A stretch of DNA of 64,000 nt from Dyella humicola (GTDB taxonomy: Bacteria; Pseudomonadota; Gammaproteobacteria; Xanthomonadales; Rhodanobacteraceae), in NCBI RefSeq assembly GCF_026283945.1, contig NZ_JAPDPC010000002.1:248001-312000 (forward strand), given 5' to 3'. This document shows positions 42,823 through 52,319 of this stretch, in pieces. Under the pieces are notes generated by a model, which saw only the letters and a list, made by a program, of their open reading frames with translations, did not search any database and was not told the DNA's origin. The first letter of the stretch is position 1, and every line of letters starts with the position of its first letter. Made by a program: the position numbers and the translations under genes.

Positions 42823-44889
42823 TCAATCGAGGACGCGCTGCAGGGTCAGGCGCGCCGCCTCGAACGAAAAGTATTTCCGGACGTTGTCGAGTCCCGCATC
42901 CGAAAGGCGATACCACAAGGCCTCGTCGTCATAAAGCCGCAGGATGGCCGCTGCGAACGCATCGGCATCATCGGCCAGCAAAATGTCGACGCCGTCGACG
43001 AACATCATGCCTTCAGCCGCCACCGACGTGCCCACGACAGGCAAGCCATGGCTCATGGCCATATTCACCTTGCCTTTCACGCCCGCACCATAGCGCAGCG
43101 GCGCGAGTGCAATGCGACATCCATTCATCCACGGCGTAAGCTCGGGGACGCGGCCGTGGATCAGGACGCCATCGCTCGCGTAGCGTTTCTGCGCCGCTTC
43201 GGGCATGTCGCCAATGACATGGAGCTGGATTAGCGGATTTTGCTGGCGGACCCGTGGGAATACCTCCGTCACCAACCAGTGCACAGCGTCCTCGTTGGGC
43301 GGATGTCCAAAGCCACCTACGAAGACGAGGTCACGCCGTTCCGCAAAGCCCGCCGCCCGCCCATAAAGCTCGTGCACGTTGGACAGCAACTCCACGCGGG
43401 CATGCGTCATCTGTTCCGCCAGAAGTGCTTGCTCGATCGGGCTGACCACAAAGGTGACGTCGCTGGCTTCAATGAGCGAGAGCTCACGCTGTCGCGACAG
43501 TTTCGCCTGGCGGCTAAGTGCGGCGTTGCCCGTGTGTTCGGCGGCGCGCTGCTCGCGGAGAAAATGCAGATCGACGGTGTCGAACAACAGCTTTGCGTTA
43601 GGCGCAAATTGGCGTGCCAGTGCCATGTGAGGGTCGGCGACGTAATGGCGGCAAAACATGATGGCATCGAGGGATGAGCCCTCGCGCTTGAGCCAGGTGG
43701 CCAGCGATGGTGCCCACGGCCTGCAAAGCGTCTGTACACCAAGCTTTCCCAGCAAGGCGATCTCATCGGTACTGGCCCGGCCGTTGTCCGGCATGAAGCT
43801 GATCCGCCATCCCATGTCGATGATCAGCTTCATGATGTTGATCAGGCGCAGTGAGCCTGAGTCACGGGTGGGGTCGGGTGCCAAGGCATCCACGATGAGC
43901 AGGTGGCGCCAGGCTGCATGATGCAATGCACGTTCGACGGGAGTCTTGGGCGCGGGATGCCGCTGCAGCTGGCCCCGCCACTTCTCGACAAACTTTGCGC
44001 GGTTGGTGATCTGGTACTGCTTGACGCCTACGAAGGGGTCCACGCCAGAACTCACGCCTTCGCAATGAATCACCAGGCTGGCCGGCTGGTAGATCACCCG
44101 TCGTCCCGCTGCGCGCACCGCAAAGGCCAAGTCCATGTCTTCGCAATAGGCGGGCGAATAACGCGGGTCGAAGCCGCCCACGCTGGCGAACAGCCTGGCA
44201 TCAATCATCAGGGCGGCACCGGACACGTAATCCGCATCGCGCCGGTACAGCAGGCGTGGGTCGTCGCGGTCTTCAAAGCGCCCGTAGTTCCAGGCTTCGC
44301 CATTGGCATAGACGATGGCGCCGGCTTCCTGCAGGCGGCCGTCCGGATAGGCAAGCCGGCTGCCGGCGATGCCGCAGCGGGCGTCGTCGAAACACGCGAG
44401 TAGTTCGTCCAGCCAGCCCGGCGTGACCTGGGTGTCGTTATTGAGGAACAACAGATACTCGCCGCGAGCCATGGCTGCACCCGCGTTGCAGCTGCCCCCA
44501 AAGCCCAGGTTGCGCGGATTCCGCAGCAGGCGCAGGTTTTCGATCTGTTGCAGCGGCGACACGTCCTCGTCAGATGCAGCATCGTCAACGACGATGACTT
44601 CGAAGGGCGCCTGTGCACCATGTCGGGCGATCGAGCGCAGGCAGGCCAATGTATACGGGAGCTTGCCGTAAGTCGGAATGATCACCGATACACGTGGTGT
44701 GACGGCGTTCGGCAAGGCAAACGGCGAAAACGGCGCGTCCAATGCTTCCAGTTGCCACGCAGCCTCCTGCGCGGGGCGTCGCCGGAACTCCTGTGCAATG
44801 CGGGATACCGTGCTGCGTACACCGCGCTGCGCCATGCTGTTGGCAGCGCGCTGCAGTAGATAGTGCAGGCGCCTCAAGCGCCAATGCAT
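42823..44889 (-). CDS. Two-domain glycosyltransferase (GT2 + GT4)
   Basis: A 688-residue protein: GT2 domain (about 60-320) with RVSVIIPTYGKLPYTLACLRS, VVDDAASDED and LLFLNNDTQVTPGWLDEL, and a GT-B/GT4-like domain (about 330-688) with FVGGFGHPPNEDAV and APLRYGAGVKGKVNMAMSHGLPVVGT. Such proteins add two sugars in O-polysaccharide or rhamnan assembly. Unusually it sits on the same strand between the ETF oxidoreductase gene and etfB. The GT4 half is similar in style to GT1/GT4 domains of the 1115-residue protein. Confidence 0.87.
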   Translation of the reverse strand: MHWRLRRLHYLLQRAANSMAQRGVRSTVSRIAQEFRRRPAQEAAWQLEALDAPFSPFALPNAVTPRVSVIIPTYGKLPYTLACLRSIARHGAQAPFEVIVVDDAASDEDVSPLQQIENLRLLRNPRNLGFGGSCNAGAAMARGEYLLFLNNDTQVTPGWLDELLACFDDARCGIAGSRLAYPDGRLQEAGAIVYANGEAWNYGRFEDRDDPRLLYRRDADYVSGAALMIDARLFASVGGFDPRYSPAYCEDMDLAFAVRAAGRRVIYQPASLVIHCEGVSSGVDPFVGVKQYQITNRAKFVEKWRGQLQRHPAPKTPVERALHHAAWRHLLIVDALAPDPTRDSGSLRLINIMKLIIDMGWRISFMPDNGRASTDEIALLGKLGVQTLCRPWAPSLATWLKREGSSLDAIMFCRHYVADPHMALARQFAPNAKLLFDTVDLHFLREQRAAEHTGNAALSRQAKLSRQRELSLIEASDVTFVVSPIEQALLAEQMTHARVELLSNVHELYGRAAGFAERRDLVFVGGFGHPPNEDAVHWLVTEVFPRVRQQNPLIQLHVIGDMPEAAQKRYASDGVLIHGRVPELTPWMNGCRIALAPLRYGAGVKGKVNMAMSHGLPVVGTSVAAEGMMFVDGVDILLADDADAFAAAILRLYDDEALWYRLSDAGLDNVRKYFSFEAARLTLQRVLD

Positions 44890-44947
44890 CGTGCTGATCA
44901 GGGTGAAATCCTCAATTCATCGTGTAGGAATGCGGACAGGGCATGCC

Positions 44948-46549
44948 TCACAGATTCTGGTAATTCGGCCCCGAACCACCTTCCGGCGTCACCCAGGTAA
45001 TGATCTCGTACGGGTCCTTGATGTCACAGGTCTTGCAGTGCACACAGTTGGCGGCATTGATCTGCAGGCGCTTGCCGGCTTCATCGTCGACGATCTCATA
45101 GACGCCAGCGGGACAGAAGCGGGTGCAGGGGTTGCCGTATTCCACCGCGCATTTCGTCACGCACACCGAGGTATCGGCCACGTGCAGGTGGATCGGTTGG
45201 TCCTCGTCGTGTTCCGTGGCAGCGAAATACACGCCGGCGAGGCGATCGCGCGGCGCCAGTTCGCGCTGAACGTAGTCGCGCTTGGGTTCCTCGCACTCGC
45301 CGAGTTTGTGCAGTGAGGACCAGTCCGCCTTGTTCTTGAGCGTCCACGGCGACGCGCCGCCGGTCGCGGTTTCCCATGCCGCGTTGAGCATGCCGAACCA
45401 CAGGCCCTTCTTGAATGCGGGCTTGATGTTGCGCACCTGCTTCAGTTCGGCCATCACGTCAGAGCTGCGCAGCTTGGCGTCGAATCCGGCGGGATTGAGA
45501 TCGTTCGCGGCCAGGTGCTCGGCAGCGAGCATGCCGCTCTTGATGGCCTGATGCGTGCCCTTGATCTTGGGTACGTTGAGCAGGCCGGCGGTGTCGCCGA
45601 TCAGCAAGGCGCCAGGCATTTCCAGCTTCGGTAGCGACTGATAGCCGCCGGTGACGATGGCGCGTGCGCCTGCCGAAAGAATGGTGCCACCTTCCAGCAG
45701 CGCTTTCACCGACGGGTGGTTCTTCCACTGCTGGAACGCTTCCCACGGCTGGTAGTTGGGGTCGGTGTAGTCGAGGCCGCTGACGTAGCCGAGCGCGACC
45801 CGATCCTTGTCCAGGTGATACAGGAAGCTGCCGCCATAGGTGTGGCTGTCGGCCGGCCAGCCGAAGCTGTGCACGATCTTGCCGGGCACGACGCGCCCCG
45901 CGGGAAGCTGCCACAGCTCCTTGATGCCGATGGAGTAACCTTGCGGGTCACTGTCCTGGTCCAGCTTGAAGCGCTTGATCAGCTGCTTGGTCAGGCTGCC
46001 ACGCGCACCTTCGGCGAGCACGGTGACCTTGGCCTTGATGTCGATGCCCTCGGTGTAACCGGGCTTGTGTGAACCGTCCTTGGCCACGCCCATATCGCCG
46101 ATGCGTACGCCGGCGACGGAGCCATCGTCGTTGTAGATGTTGTCGGCAGCGGCGAAACCGGGGAACACGTCCACGCCCAGCGCTTCGGCCTGAGGCGCCA
46201 TCCAGGCGCACATCGCGCCAAGCGACACGATGAAGTTGCCGTGGTTGTTCATGCCCGGCGGCACCGGCAGCTTGCGCGCGCCGGTCTTGCTGAGCAGCCA
46301 GAACTCGTCCTCGCCGGCCGCTACGCAGATGGGCGGCGGATTGTCGCGCCAGCCTGGCAGCAGTGCGTCCAGCGGCTGCGGTTCGATCACCGCGCCCGAG
46401 AGGATTTGCGCGCCGATGGTCGAAGCTTTCTCGATCACACACACGCTGATTTCGGGCTTGAGCTGCTTCAGGCGAATGGCGAACGAGAGGCCTGAGGGGC
46501 CCGCGCCGACGACGATGACGTCGTATTCCATTGTTTCGCGTTCGCTCAT
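44948..46549 (-). CDS. Electron transfer flavoprotein-ubiquinone oxidoreductase
   Basis: A 533-residue ETF-QO. It has an N-terminal FAD loop, VVGAGPSGLSFAIRL, the quinone-binding and membrane-surface region, and a C-terminal 4Fe-4S domain with Cys ligands in PCTRFCPAGVYE, NCVHCKTCDIKDP. It passes electrons from EtfAB to ubiquinone. The start is MSERETMEYD at 46549; ATG 46531 is an alternative. It is the first gene of the minus-strand ETF run, divergent from the amidase gene with a palindrome between them. Confidence 0.95.
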   Translation of the reverse strand: MSERETMEYDVIVVGAGPSGLSFAIRLKQLKPEISVCVIEKASTIGAQILSGAVIEPQPLDALLPGWRDNPPPICVAAGEDEFWLLSKTGARKLPVPPGMNNHGNFIVSLGAMCAWMAPQAEALGVDVFPGFAAADNIYNDDGSVAGVRIGDMGVAKDGSHKPGYTEGIDIKAKVTVLAEGARGSLTKQLIKRFKLDQDSDPQGYSIGIKELWQLPAGRVVPGKIVHSFGWPADSHTYGGSFLYHLDKDRVALGYVSGLDYTDPNYQPWEAFQQWKNHPSVKALLEGGTILSAGARAIVTGGYQSLPKLEMPGALLIGDTAGLLNVPKIKGTHQAIKSGMLAAEHLAANDLNPAGFDAKLRSSDVMAELKQVRNIKPAFKKGLWFGMLNAAWETATGGASPWTLKNKADWSSLHKLGECEEPKRDYVQRELAPRDRLAGVYFAATEHDEDQPIHLHVADTSVCVTKCAVEYGNPCTRFCPAGVYEIVDDEAGKRLQINAANCVHCKTCDIKDPYEIITWVTPEGGSGPNYQNL

Positions 46550-46574
46550 GGCGGGCTCCCTCTGGCTAGTGCGG

Positions 46575-46591
46575 CACGGAACCGTTCCGTG
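46575..46591. promoter_or_regulatory. 17-bp palindrome between the ETF-QO and amidase genes
   Basis: CACGGAAC-C-GTTCCGTG is a perfect 8-bp inverted repeat around one base, placed 26 bases upstream of the ETF-QO start and within the divergent control region. It is a good candidate operator. A GAAC/GTTC core is reminiscent of fatty-acid regulators of the PsrA/FadR-type TetR group, but no match is claimed. Confidence 0.5.
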
Positions 46592-46720
46592 GCGTACGGA
46601 GCGGGCAATCCGTCATTGTCCGGGTTCGGGCCGTGCCGGGCAACGGCGCGGGTCAGATCCTTGCAAACCCTTCATCAATGAAGGGGATAATCCACTGCAG
46701 CCAGCGCCAAGGACGAGACC

Positions 46721-48118
46721 ATGAGTCAACAGCCCCCGATCAGCGATCTCGACCTTCGTCGGGCCACCATGTGCCAGCTCTTGCATTGGCTGGCCGCGGA
46801 GCGCGTGCAGCCCCAGGCGCTGGCCGAGGTCTATCAGGAGGCCATCGAGCGGATCAATCCCCAGCTCAACGCTTATGTCAGCCTGAGTCCAGCGATGCTG
46901 CAAGAGCAGGCCCTGGCAGCCCAGCATCGTCGACGCGACGGGGTCATCGGCAGGCTCGACGGCCTCCCGGTGGCGCTCAAGGACAATTTCGACATCGCGG
47001 GGTGGCCCACCCACGCCGGGCTGATTGGTCGCTTGAAGCCGGTGACGGAGGATGCGCACGTGGTGGCGCGGCTGCGCGCTTCCGGCGCGCTCTTGATCGG
47101 CAAGACCAATATGGATGAAGGGGCGCTGGGGGCGGTCACTGACAACCCTCATTATGGGCCAACGCATAACCCTCATCGTCACGGCTATACCGCTGGCGGC
47201 TCATCGGGTGGTGCGGCGGCGGCGGTGGCTGCTGGGTTGGCGGTGGCCGCCCTGGGTTCGGACAGCCTTGGCTCGATCCGTATCCCGGCCAGCTATTGCG
47301 GCGTGTACGCGATCAAGCCGACCCATGGTGAAATTTCCGCGCGCGGCGTCGTGCCGGCAGCGCGGCGGCTGGACACGGTAGGCTTGATCGCGCGCAGCGC
47401 CGACGACCTCACCGTGCTGCTACAGGTGCTGGCTGGCTATGACGCCGACGACGCACGCTCGCGTCGCCGCCGCGTGGCGCTTTCGCCGCCGGACTGGGAG
47501 CCGGGCAACCTGCGCGCGGGCCTGTTGCCGAATCTGGCCGGGCTCGGCGTGCAGCCCGAAGTGATCGAAGTATTCGAAGCGGCGCTGGCGAAATGGCCGC
47601 GGGAGCTGGGCGAGCGCCGGACCGTCGATTTCTCCGACTGGGATTTCGCGCGTACCCGGCGCGCAGGCTTGCTGTTGATGGAGGCAGAGATGCTCGGCAC
47701 CTTTGCCGACGATCTTGCCGACACCGACCATCGCGTGTCCGAACATTTTCGACGCCTGCTGGGCTATGCCGCTGCCAAGACCGCGGCGGATTACGCCGCT
47801 GCCGATCGCGTGCTGGATGCGGCCACACTCAAGATGCGTCGACTGTTCGCCCAGATCGACGTACTCGTCATGCCCACCACACCGCAGGGCGCGTTCCCGT
47901 TGGATGGTCCGGTGCCGGATTCCCAGGCCGACCTCACCAGTTTCGCCAGCCTGGCCGGCTGCCCCGCGGTGAGCATTCCGATGGGCTACCTGCCCAACGG
48001 CATGCCAATCGGCTTGCAGCTGGTGGGTGCTCGCGGGTCCGATCTGCGCCTGCTGGAACTGGCTTCGGTGTGCGCCTCCACGCTCGATGTCGAGCCCGCG
48101 TATCCGGCCATTGTCTGA
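46721..48118 (+). CDS. Amidase signature family protein
   Basis: A 465-residue amidase-signature enzyme. The catalytic Lys is in VALKDNFDIAG, and the Ser-cisSer pair lies in GYTAGGSSGGAAAAVAAGL and SDSLGSIRIPAS. It resembles GatA in fold but lacks gatB/gatC neighbours, so an independent amidohydrolase (for example allophanate- or ureido-type) is more likely than a tRNA amidotransferase. RBS region precedes ATG 46721. The substrate cannot be read from sequence. Confidence 0.85.
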   Translation: MSQQPPISDLDLRRATMCQLLHWLAAERVQPQALAEVYQEAIERINPQLNAYVSLSPAMLQEQALAAQHRRRDGVIGRLDGLPVALKDNFDIAGWPTHAGLIGRLKPVTEDAHVVARLRASGALLIGKTNMDEGALGAVTDNPHYGPTHNPHRHGYTAGGSSGGAAAAVAAGLAVAALGSDSLGSIRIPASYCGVYAIKPTHGEISARGVVPAARRLDTVGLIARSADDLTVLLQVLAGYDADDARSRRRRVALSPPDWEPGNLRAGLLPNLAGLGVQPEVIEVFEAALAKWPRELGERRTVDFSDWDFARTRRAGLLLMEAEMLGTFADDLADTDHRVSEHFRRLLGYAAAKTAADYAAADRVLDAATLKMRRLFAQIDVLVMPTTPQGAFPLDGPVPDSQADLTSFASLAGCPAVSIPMGYLPNGMPIGLQLVGARGSDLRLLELASVCASTLDVEPAYPAIV

Positions 48119-48154
48119 CCGGTGAGCTGGGTGGGACTGTAGGGAGATGTTTGG

Positions 48155-48799
48155 GTGAGTCTGTTCGATGAATCGTCCTCTCGTAGCTGGCAGCGATTGC
48201 CGCTGCCGGGTGCCGAACTGTCATTGTGGTCACCGTGGCTGGCGTCGGCCGAAGCGGACGAGCTGTTCGCCGACCTTCTGGCCACCATTGCCTGGGAGAT
48301 CCATCGGATTCGCATCTACGGTCGCGAGGTCGAGTCGCCTCGATTGAGTTGCTGGATCGGCGACCCGGACGCCACCTACGTCTATTCGCGCACGCGCTTT
48401 GAACCTCACCCATGGACTCCAGCGCTGACGGCCTTGCGTGCCCGTGTGGAAGAAGCCTGTGCGACACGCTTCAACAGCGTGCTGGCGAACCTCTACCGTA
48501 ACGGTCAGGACTCGATGGGCTGGCACAGCGACAACGAGCCGGAGTTGGGCGCGCAGCCGGTGATTGCATCATTGAGCCTGGGAGCGGAACGCCGGTTCCG
48601 CCTGCGTGCCAAACGCGGCGAAGGCAAGCGCCAGGTGCATGTGGTCGAACTGGGACACGGCAGTTTGCTGCGCATGGCCGGGGACACGCAGCATCTTTAT
48701 GTACACGATCTGCCCAAGACGACGAGCGCGGTAGGGCCGCGGATCAACCTCACCTTTCGGCAGGTGGCTGCGAAAGCGGCGTTTGCGGCTCTGCGCTGA
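48155..48799 (+). CDS. alkB: AlkB-like 2-oxoglutarate/Fe(II) dioxygenase
   Basis: A 214-residue protein with the double-stranded beta-helix and iron ligands of AlkB: His-x-Asp in WHSDNEPELG, the distal His in TQHLYVHDLP, and the 2-oxoglutarate Arg residues in RINLTFRQ. It probably repairs alkylated nucleic-acid bases oxidatively. GTG 48155 follows GGGAG at about eight bases and matches the family start. It is 36 bases downstream of the amidase stop. Distinct subtypes (AlkB versus human ABH2-like) are not resolved here. Confidence 0.88.
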   Translation: MSLFDESSSRSWQRLPLPGAELSLWSPWLASAEADELFADLLATIAWEIHRIRIYGREVESPRLSCWIGDPDATYVYSRTRFEPHPWTPALTALRARVEEACATRFNSVLANLYRNGQDSMGWHSDNEPELGAQPVIASLSLGAERRFRLRAKRGEGKRQVHVVELGHGSLLRMAGDTQHLYVHDLPKTTSAVGPRINLTFRQVAAKAAFAALR

Positions 48800-48801
48800 G
48801 G

Positions 48802-49425
48802 CTAGTTGGCGGTGGACCGATGGCGTGCGGGTTGCTGCAGCGTCCATGACACCAGCTGCGCGGCCAGGGCATCGCTGGCCTGTCCAAAGGCGGTCACCAC
48901 TTGCGGCACGGCCGAGCCGTTCACGGGTTGGGTGACCTCGAAGCGGTGCGTGGCGACGATGCGTAGGCCGGCGTTGCTGATCAGCCGGGCGTCGAAGCGG
49001 ATGACCACCACAGGATGGTCGCCCTGATACTCGGTCTGAAACGCGCGCATGTCGCCGGTAAGAATGTAGTCGGCCTGCAGGCTGGATTCGTCGCTGCTGA
49101 GGGCTGCAATGCGTCCATCGTCTTTAAAGGCATCGATCAGGCGATTGCGCAGCAAGGTCGTCGCCGGGTCGCTCCATCGGGCGCCCCGGTATACCGTGAT
49201 CACGTCGCCCTGCGGCAATACTGCGATGCGCGCGCTATCGATCATGCGCCCGCCTTGCGGCGTATCGACGCGCAAGGACCAGTTGACGGGCTGCGCATCG
49301 GCGTGCGGCAGCGGCGTACTCGGCAAGCGATAGGTTTCCTGCGGTTCCGGCTTGGGGAAGATCGAGCAGGCGCCAAGCAGCATGGTGGCCGTCAACACCG
49401 GCAGGAAGCGGACGAAAAGCCTCAT
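48802..49425 (-). CDS. ABC-type transport auxiliary lipoprotein (PqiC-like)
   Basis: A 207-residue lipoprotein with lipobox LGAC (Cys about residue 20) and the beta-rich core of the PqiC/ABC auxiliary family: YRLPS, RIAVLPQGDVITVYRGARWSDPATTLLRNRL. It would sit at the outer membrane and work with the MCE protein. Its ATG overlaps the end of the MCE gene (four bases). It is the last gene of a four-gene lipid-transport operon and converges on alkB. Confidence 0.85.
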   Translation of the reverse strand: MRLFVRFLPVLTATMLLGACSIFPKPEPQETYRLPSTPLPHADAQPVNWSLRVDTPQGGRMIDSARIAVLPQGDVITVYRGARWSDPATTLLRNRLIDAFKDDGRIAALSSDESSLQADYILTGDMRAFQTEYQGDHPVVVIRFDARLISNAGLRIVATHRFEVTQPVNGSAVPQVVTAFGQASDALAAQLVSWTLQQPARHRSTAN

Positions 49426-50360
49426 GGCACAAACTCCTTGCTACGGTCACGGCCTAGCAGAAAGCGAGCCGGGTTGTCGTCCAGGCGGCTCGAGATGCCG
49501 CGCATCGTGCCGGCCGCATCGCGCAGCTCGCGAATCGCCGGGCCAAGCTCGCTAAGGCCTTGCAAGCCGCCGTTGACGGCGGCGCGGTTGTCGTTGAGCA
49601 ACTGGTCGATGGTGGCGGAGGAGCTCTGTAGCGAGGCCATCGTCTTCTGCGCGCTGTCCAGGGTGGCACGTGCCTGGTTGTCGACCAGGCCGTTCGCATT
49701 GCGTACCAGTTGATCCGTCTGCGCCAGCGTCGCGTTGACCTGTTTGCTCGCCTGGGCCAGCTGCTGCACCAGTTGGCGAATATCGTCGCGCTGGTCGGCG
49801 AAGGCGCCGGTCACCCTGTCGACGTGCTCGAGCGTCTGATTGATGTGCTCGATGTTCTTTGGTGACAACAGTTCGGTGGCGCGGTCGACGACTTCGTTGA
49901 TGCTGACCAGCAGGTCTCCGCCGCCGGCGCGCAGGCGGGCAAGCGGCGAGGGATCGGCCACGATCACCGGCAGGTTACCATTGCTCCCCACCAGCGGAGG
50001 GCTCCCCGGCGAACCGCCGCTGAGCTGGATGATCGACAGCCCGGTAACGCCGGTCAGCGCCATCACGGCACGGGTGTCCTGGTGCATCGGGGTGTCCGCG
50101 CCAAGGCGGACTCGTGCAAGCACCTTGCGTGGGTCCGCGGGGTCGAGCCTGAGCTGGGTGACTTCGCCGACGCGGATGCCGTTCATTTCCACGGCGCTGC
50201 CTTGGGAGAGGCCGGTCACCGCCTCCTGGAAGACGATCTGCACCTGGGTGAACTGGCGGTCGGAGCTGGACCTGGCCAGCCATAGTGCGAACAGCAGGGC
50301 CGCGGCCACCACGATTACCGTGAACAGGCCGATGAGTACGTGATGGGCTCGCGTTTCCAT
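49422..50360 (-). CDS. MCE/MlaD family lipid-transport protein
   Basis: A 312-residue protein with one N-terminal membrane helix (about 10-30) and an MCE domain with the signature VTGLSQGSAVEMNGIRVGEV, followed by a long helical periplasmic region (about 150-300). MCE rings bind and pass phospholipids between membranes. Partners for transport are encoded upstream (ATPase, permease). It overlaps the auxiliary lipoprotein by four bases and follows the ATPase by one base. Confidence 0.9.
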   Translation of the reverse strand: METRAHHVLIGLFTVIVVAAALLFALWLARSSSDRQFTQVQIVFQEAVTGLSQGSAVEMNGIRVGEVTQLRLDPADPRKVLARVRLGADTPMHQDTRAVMALTGVTGLSIIQLSGGSPGSPPLVGSNGNLPVIVADPSPLARLRAGGGDLLVSINEVVDRATELLSPKNIEHINQTLEHVDRVTGAFADQRDDIRQLVQQLAQASKQVNATLAQTDQLVRNANGLVDNQARATLDSAQKTMASLQSSSATIDQLLNDNRAAVNGGLQGLSELGPAIRELRDAAGTMRGISSRLDDNPARFLLGRDRSKEFVP

Positions 50361-50361
50361 A

Positions 50362-51174
50362 TCACTTCACCTCGTGCGAGAGCTCGGCGGCACGCGCGTC
50401 TTCGGCGGCGCGGCCACGCGGACCGTGAAAATAGGCTTGCACCCAGGCGTCGTCGGTTTTCGCCACTACGTCGATGGGGCCAATCACCAAGACCTTTTTC
50501 TGCGACAACACGGCGACGCGATCGCAGGTGGTGTAAAGCGTGTCGAGGTCATGCGTGACCAGGAACACGGTGAGCCCCAGCGCGTCGCGCAGGGTCAGGA
50601 TCAGCTGGTCGAAAGCGGCTGCGCTGATCGGGTCCAAACCGGCGGTGGGTTCATCCAGGAACAGGATTTCCGGATCGAGCGAGAGCGAGCGCGCCAGCGC
50701 CGCGCGCTTCACCATGCCGCCTGACAGCTCCGATGGATACTTCGTTTCGGTGCCGGCCGGCAGGCCCGCCAGGGCGAGTTTGACCCCAGCCAGTTGCTGG
50801 GCATCGGGGCGCCCGAGGCCGGCATGCTCGATCAGCGGCATGGCCACGTTCTCGACAACATTGAGTGAGGAGAACAGCGCGCCGTTCTGAAACAGCACGC
50901 CGAAACGACGCTCGACCAGCGAACGTCGTTCGGGCGACAGGCTCAGCAGATCCTCGCCAAACACTTGCACCTGTCCCGAGGTGGGGCGAAGCAGACCCAC
51001 GATGCTGCGCAGCAAGACCGACTTGCCGGTGCCGGAGCCGCCGACCACGCCAAGAATCTCGCCGCGACGAACATCCAGGTCCAGATGCTCGTGCACGGTC
51101 TGCGAGCCGAAGCGGTTGACCAGGTTACGCACCTGGATCACGTCGTCCTGCGCCCTGGCGGTCACCGCGCTCAC
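50362..51174 (-). CDS. MlaF-like ABC transporter ATPase
   Basis: A 270-residue ATPase with Walker A GGSGTGKS, signature LSGGM, and Walker B LFLDEPTAGLD, of the MlaF lipid-transport class. GTG 51174 overlaps the permease stop (GTGA), so start and stop share bases; longer reading upstream is not needed. It energises MCE-dependent lipid movement. Confidence 0.9.
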   Translation of the reverse strand: MSAVTARAQDDVIQVRNLVNRFGSQTVHEHLDLDVRRGEILGVVGGSGTGKSVLLRSIVGLLRPTSGQVQVFGEDLLSLSPERRSLVERRFGVLFQNGALFSSLNVVENVAMPLIEHAGLGRPDAQQLAGVKLALAGLPAGTETKYPSELSGGMVKRAALARSLSLDPEILFLDEPTAGLDPISAAAFDQLILTLRDALGLTVFLVTHDLDTLYTTCDRVAVLSQKKVLVIGPIDVVAKTDDAWVQAYFHGPRGRAAEDARAAELSHEVK

Positions 51175-52319
51175 CAGCCCATCTCCATATAGAACAGCGC
51201 GGCGATGGCATCGATGAGAATCACCACGAAGATGCACTGCACCACGCTCGAGGTGGTGTGTTCGCCCACGGATTCGGCGCTGCCGGCGACCTTGAAACCT
51301 TCGAGGCAGCCGATCACCCCGATCAGGAAGGCGAATACAGGCGCCTTGGCGATACCTACCAGGAAATGCTCGACGCCGATATTGGTCTTGACCACGTTGA
51401 TGAACATGATCGGCGAGATATCCAGGATCAGCGCGCAGACCACGCCGCCGCCAATAATGCCGGCCATCGTGGCCAGGAAGGCGAGCATGGGTAGCGATAT
51501 CAGCAGCGCGAGCACTCGCGGCAACACCAGCAACTCCATCGGATCCAGGCCCAGCGCACGAATCGCGTCAATCTCTTCGTTCGCCTTCATCGAGCCGATC
51601 TGCGCCGTGAAGGCGCTGGCGGTGCGGCCGGCCATCAGGATCGCGGTAAGCAAGACGCCGAATTCGCGCATGAAGGAAAACGCCACCAGGTTGACGGTAT
51701 AAATGGTCGCGCCGAAGTCGGCCAAAATGGTGGAGCCGAGGAAGGCCACCACGGCGCCCACCATGAAGGTGAGCAGGACGATGATGGGTACGGCATCCAG
51801 GCCGGTCTGCTCGATATGCGCCGCCAGCGAGGTGACCCGCCAGCGGCGTGGTCGCGCTATGGTCTGGGCCAGCGTCTGCAAGGTAAGCCCGATGAAGCCC
51901 AATAGCGCAAGCTGCTGTCGCCAGACTGCCTCCATTGCGGCGCCGATGCGCGCGAGCAGGTCGGTGATGGCGTTGCCTTGATGCGTCTTTCGGCTCGGCT
52001 CGCGGTAGCCGGCCAGCGCCGTCCCCACGGTCTGCAACAGGGCGCGGCGGGCCGCCGACATTCCCGGTGCCTCCTGCGCCAGGTCGCCCAGGCGGGTGGC
52101 GCCCAACAGGCCGACCAGCAAGGAAGCGCCAGCGGTATCCAGCGATCCGAGCTGGCCCAGGTCGATGGTGGTGTCGCCGCTCAACGGCGTCTTGATCAGG
52201 CCGACGGCCCGCTCGAGATCAGCGTAATGGGCCAACGTCCAGTCACCCGCAACACGCAGGCAGGGGGGCGTAGCAGTGGCATCGAGTTGTGCGCTTCCCG
52301 TCGCCATCGATGTGCTCAT
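51171..52319 (-). CDS. MlaE-type permease with N-terminal STAS-like domain
   Basis: A 382-residue permease with the MlaE fold (about 155-382), carrying AGRTASAFTAQIGSMKANEEIDAI as signature. Its first 110 residues resemble a STAS domain (DTTIDLGQLGSLDTAGASLLVGL), which in E. coli Mla is a separate protein, MlaB. The fusion therefore supplies permease and regulator together. It starts the four-gene minus-strand operon and is divergent from cysD. Confidence 0.9.
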   Translation of the reverse strand: MSTSMATGSAQLDATATPPCLRVAGDWTLAHYADLERAVGLIKTPLSGDTTIDLGQLGSLDTAGASLLVGLLGATRLGDLAQEAPGMSAARRALLQTVGTALAGYREPSRKTHQGNAITDLLARIGAAMEAVWRQQLALLGFIGLTLQTLAQTIARPRRWRVTSLAAHIEQTGLDAVPIIVLLTFMVGAVVAFLGSTILADFGATIYTVNLVAFSFMREFGVLLTAILMAGRTASAFTAQIGSMKANEEIDAIRALGLDPMELLVLPRVLALLISLPMLAFLATMAGIIGGGVVCALILDISPIMFINVVKTNIGVEHFLVGIAKAPVFAFLIGVIGCLEGFKVAGSAESVGEHTTSSVVQCIFVVILIDAIAALFYMEMGW

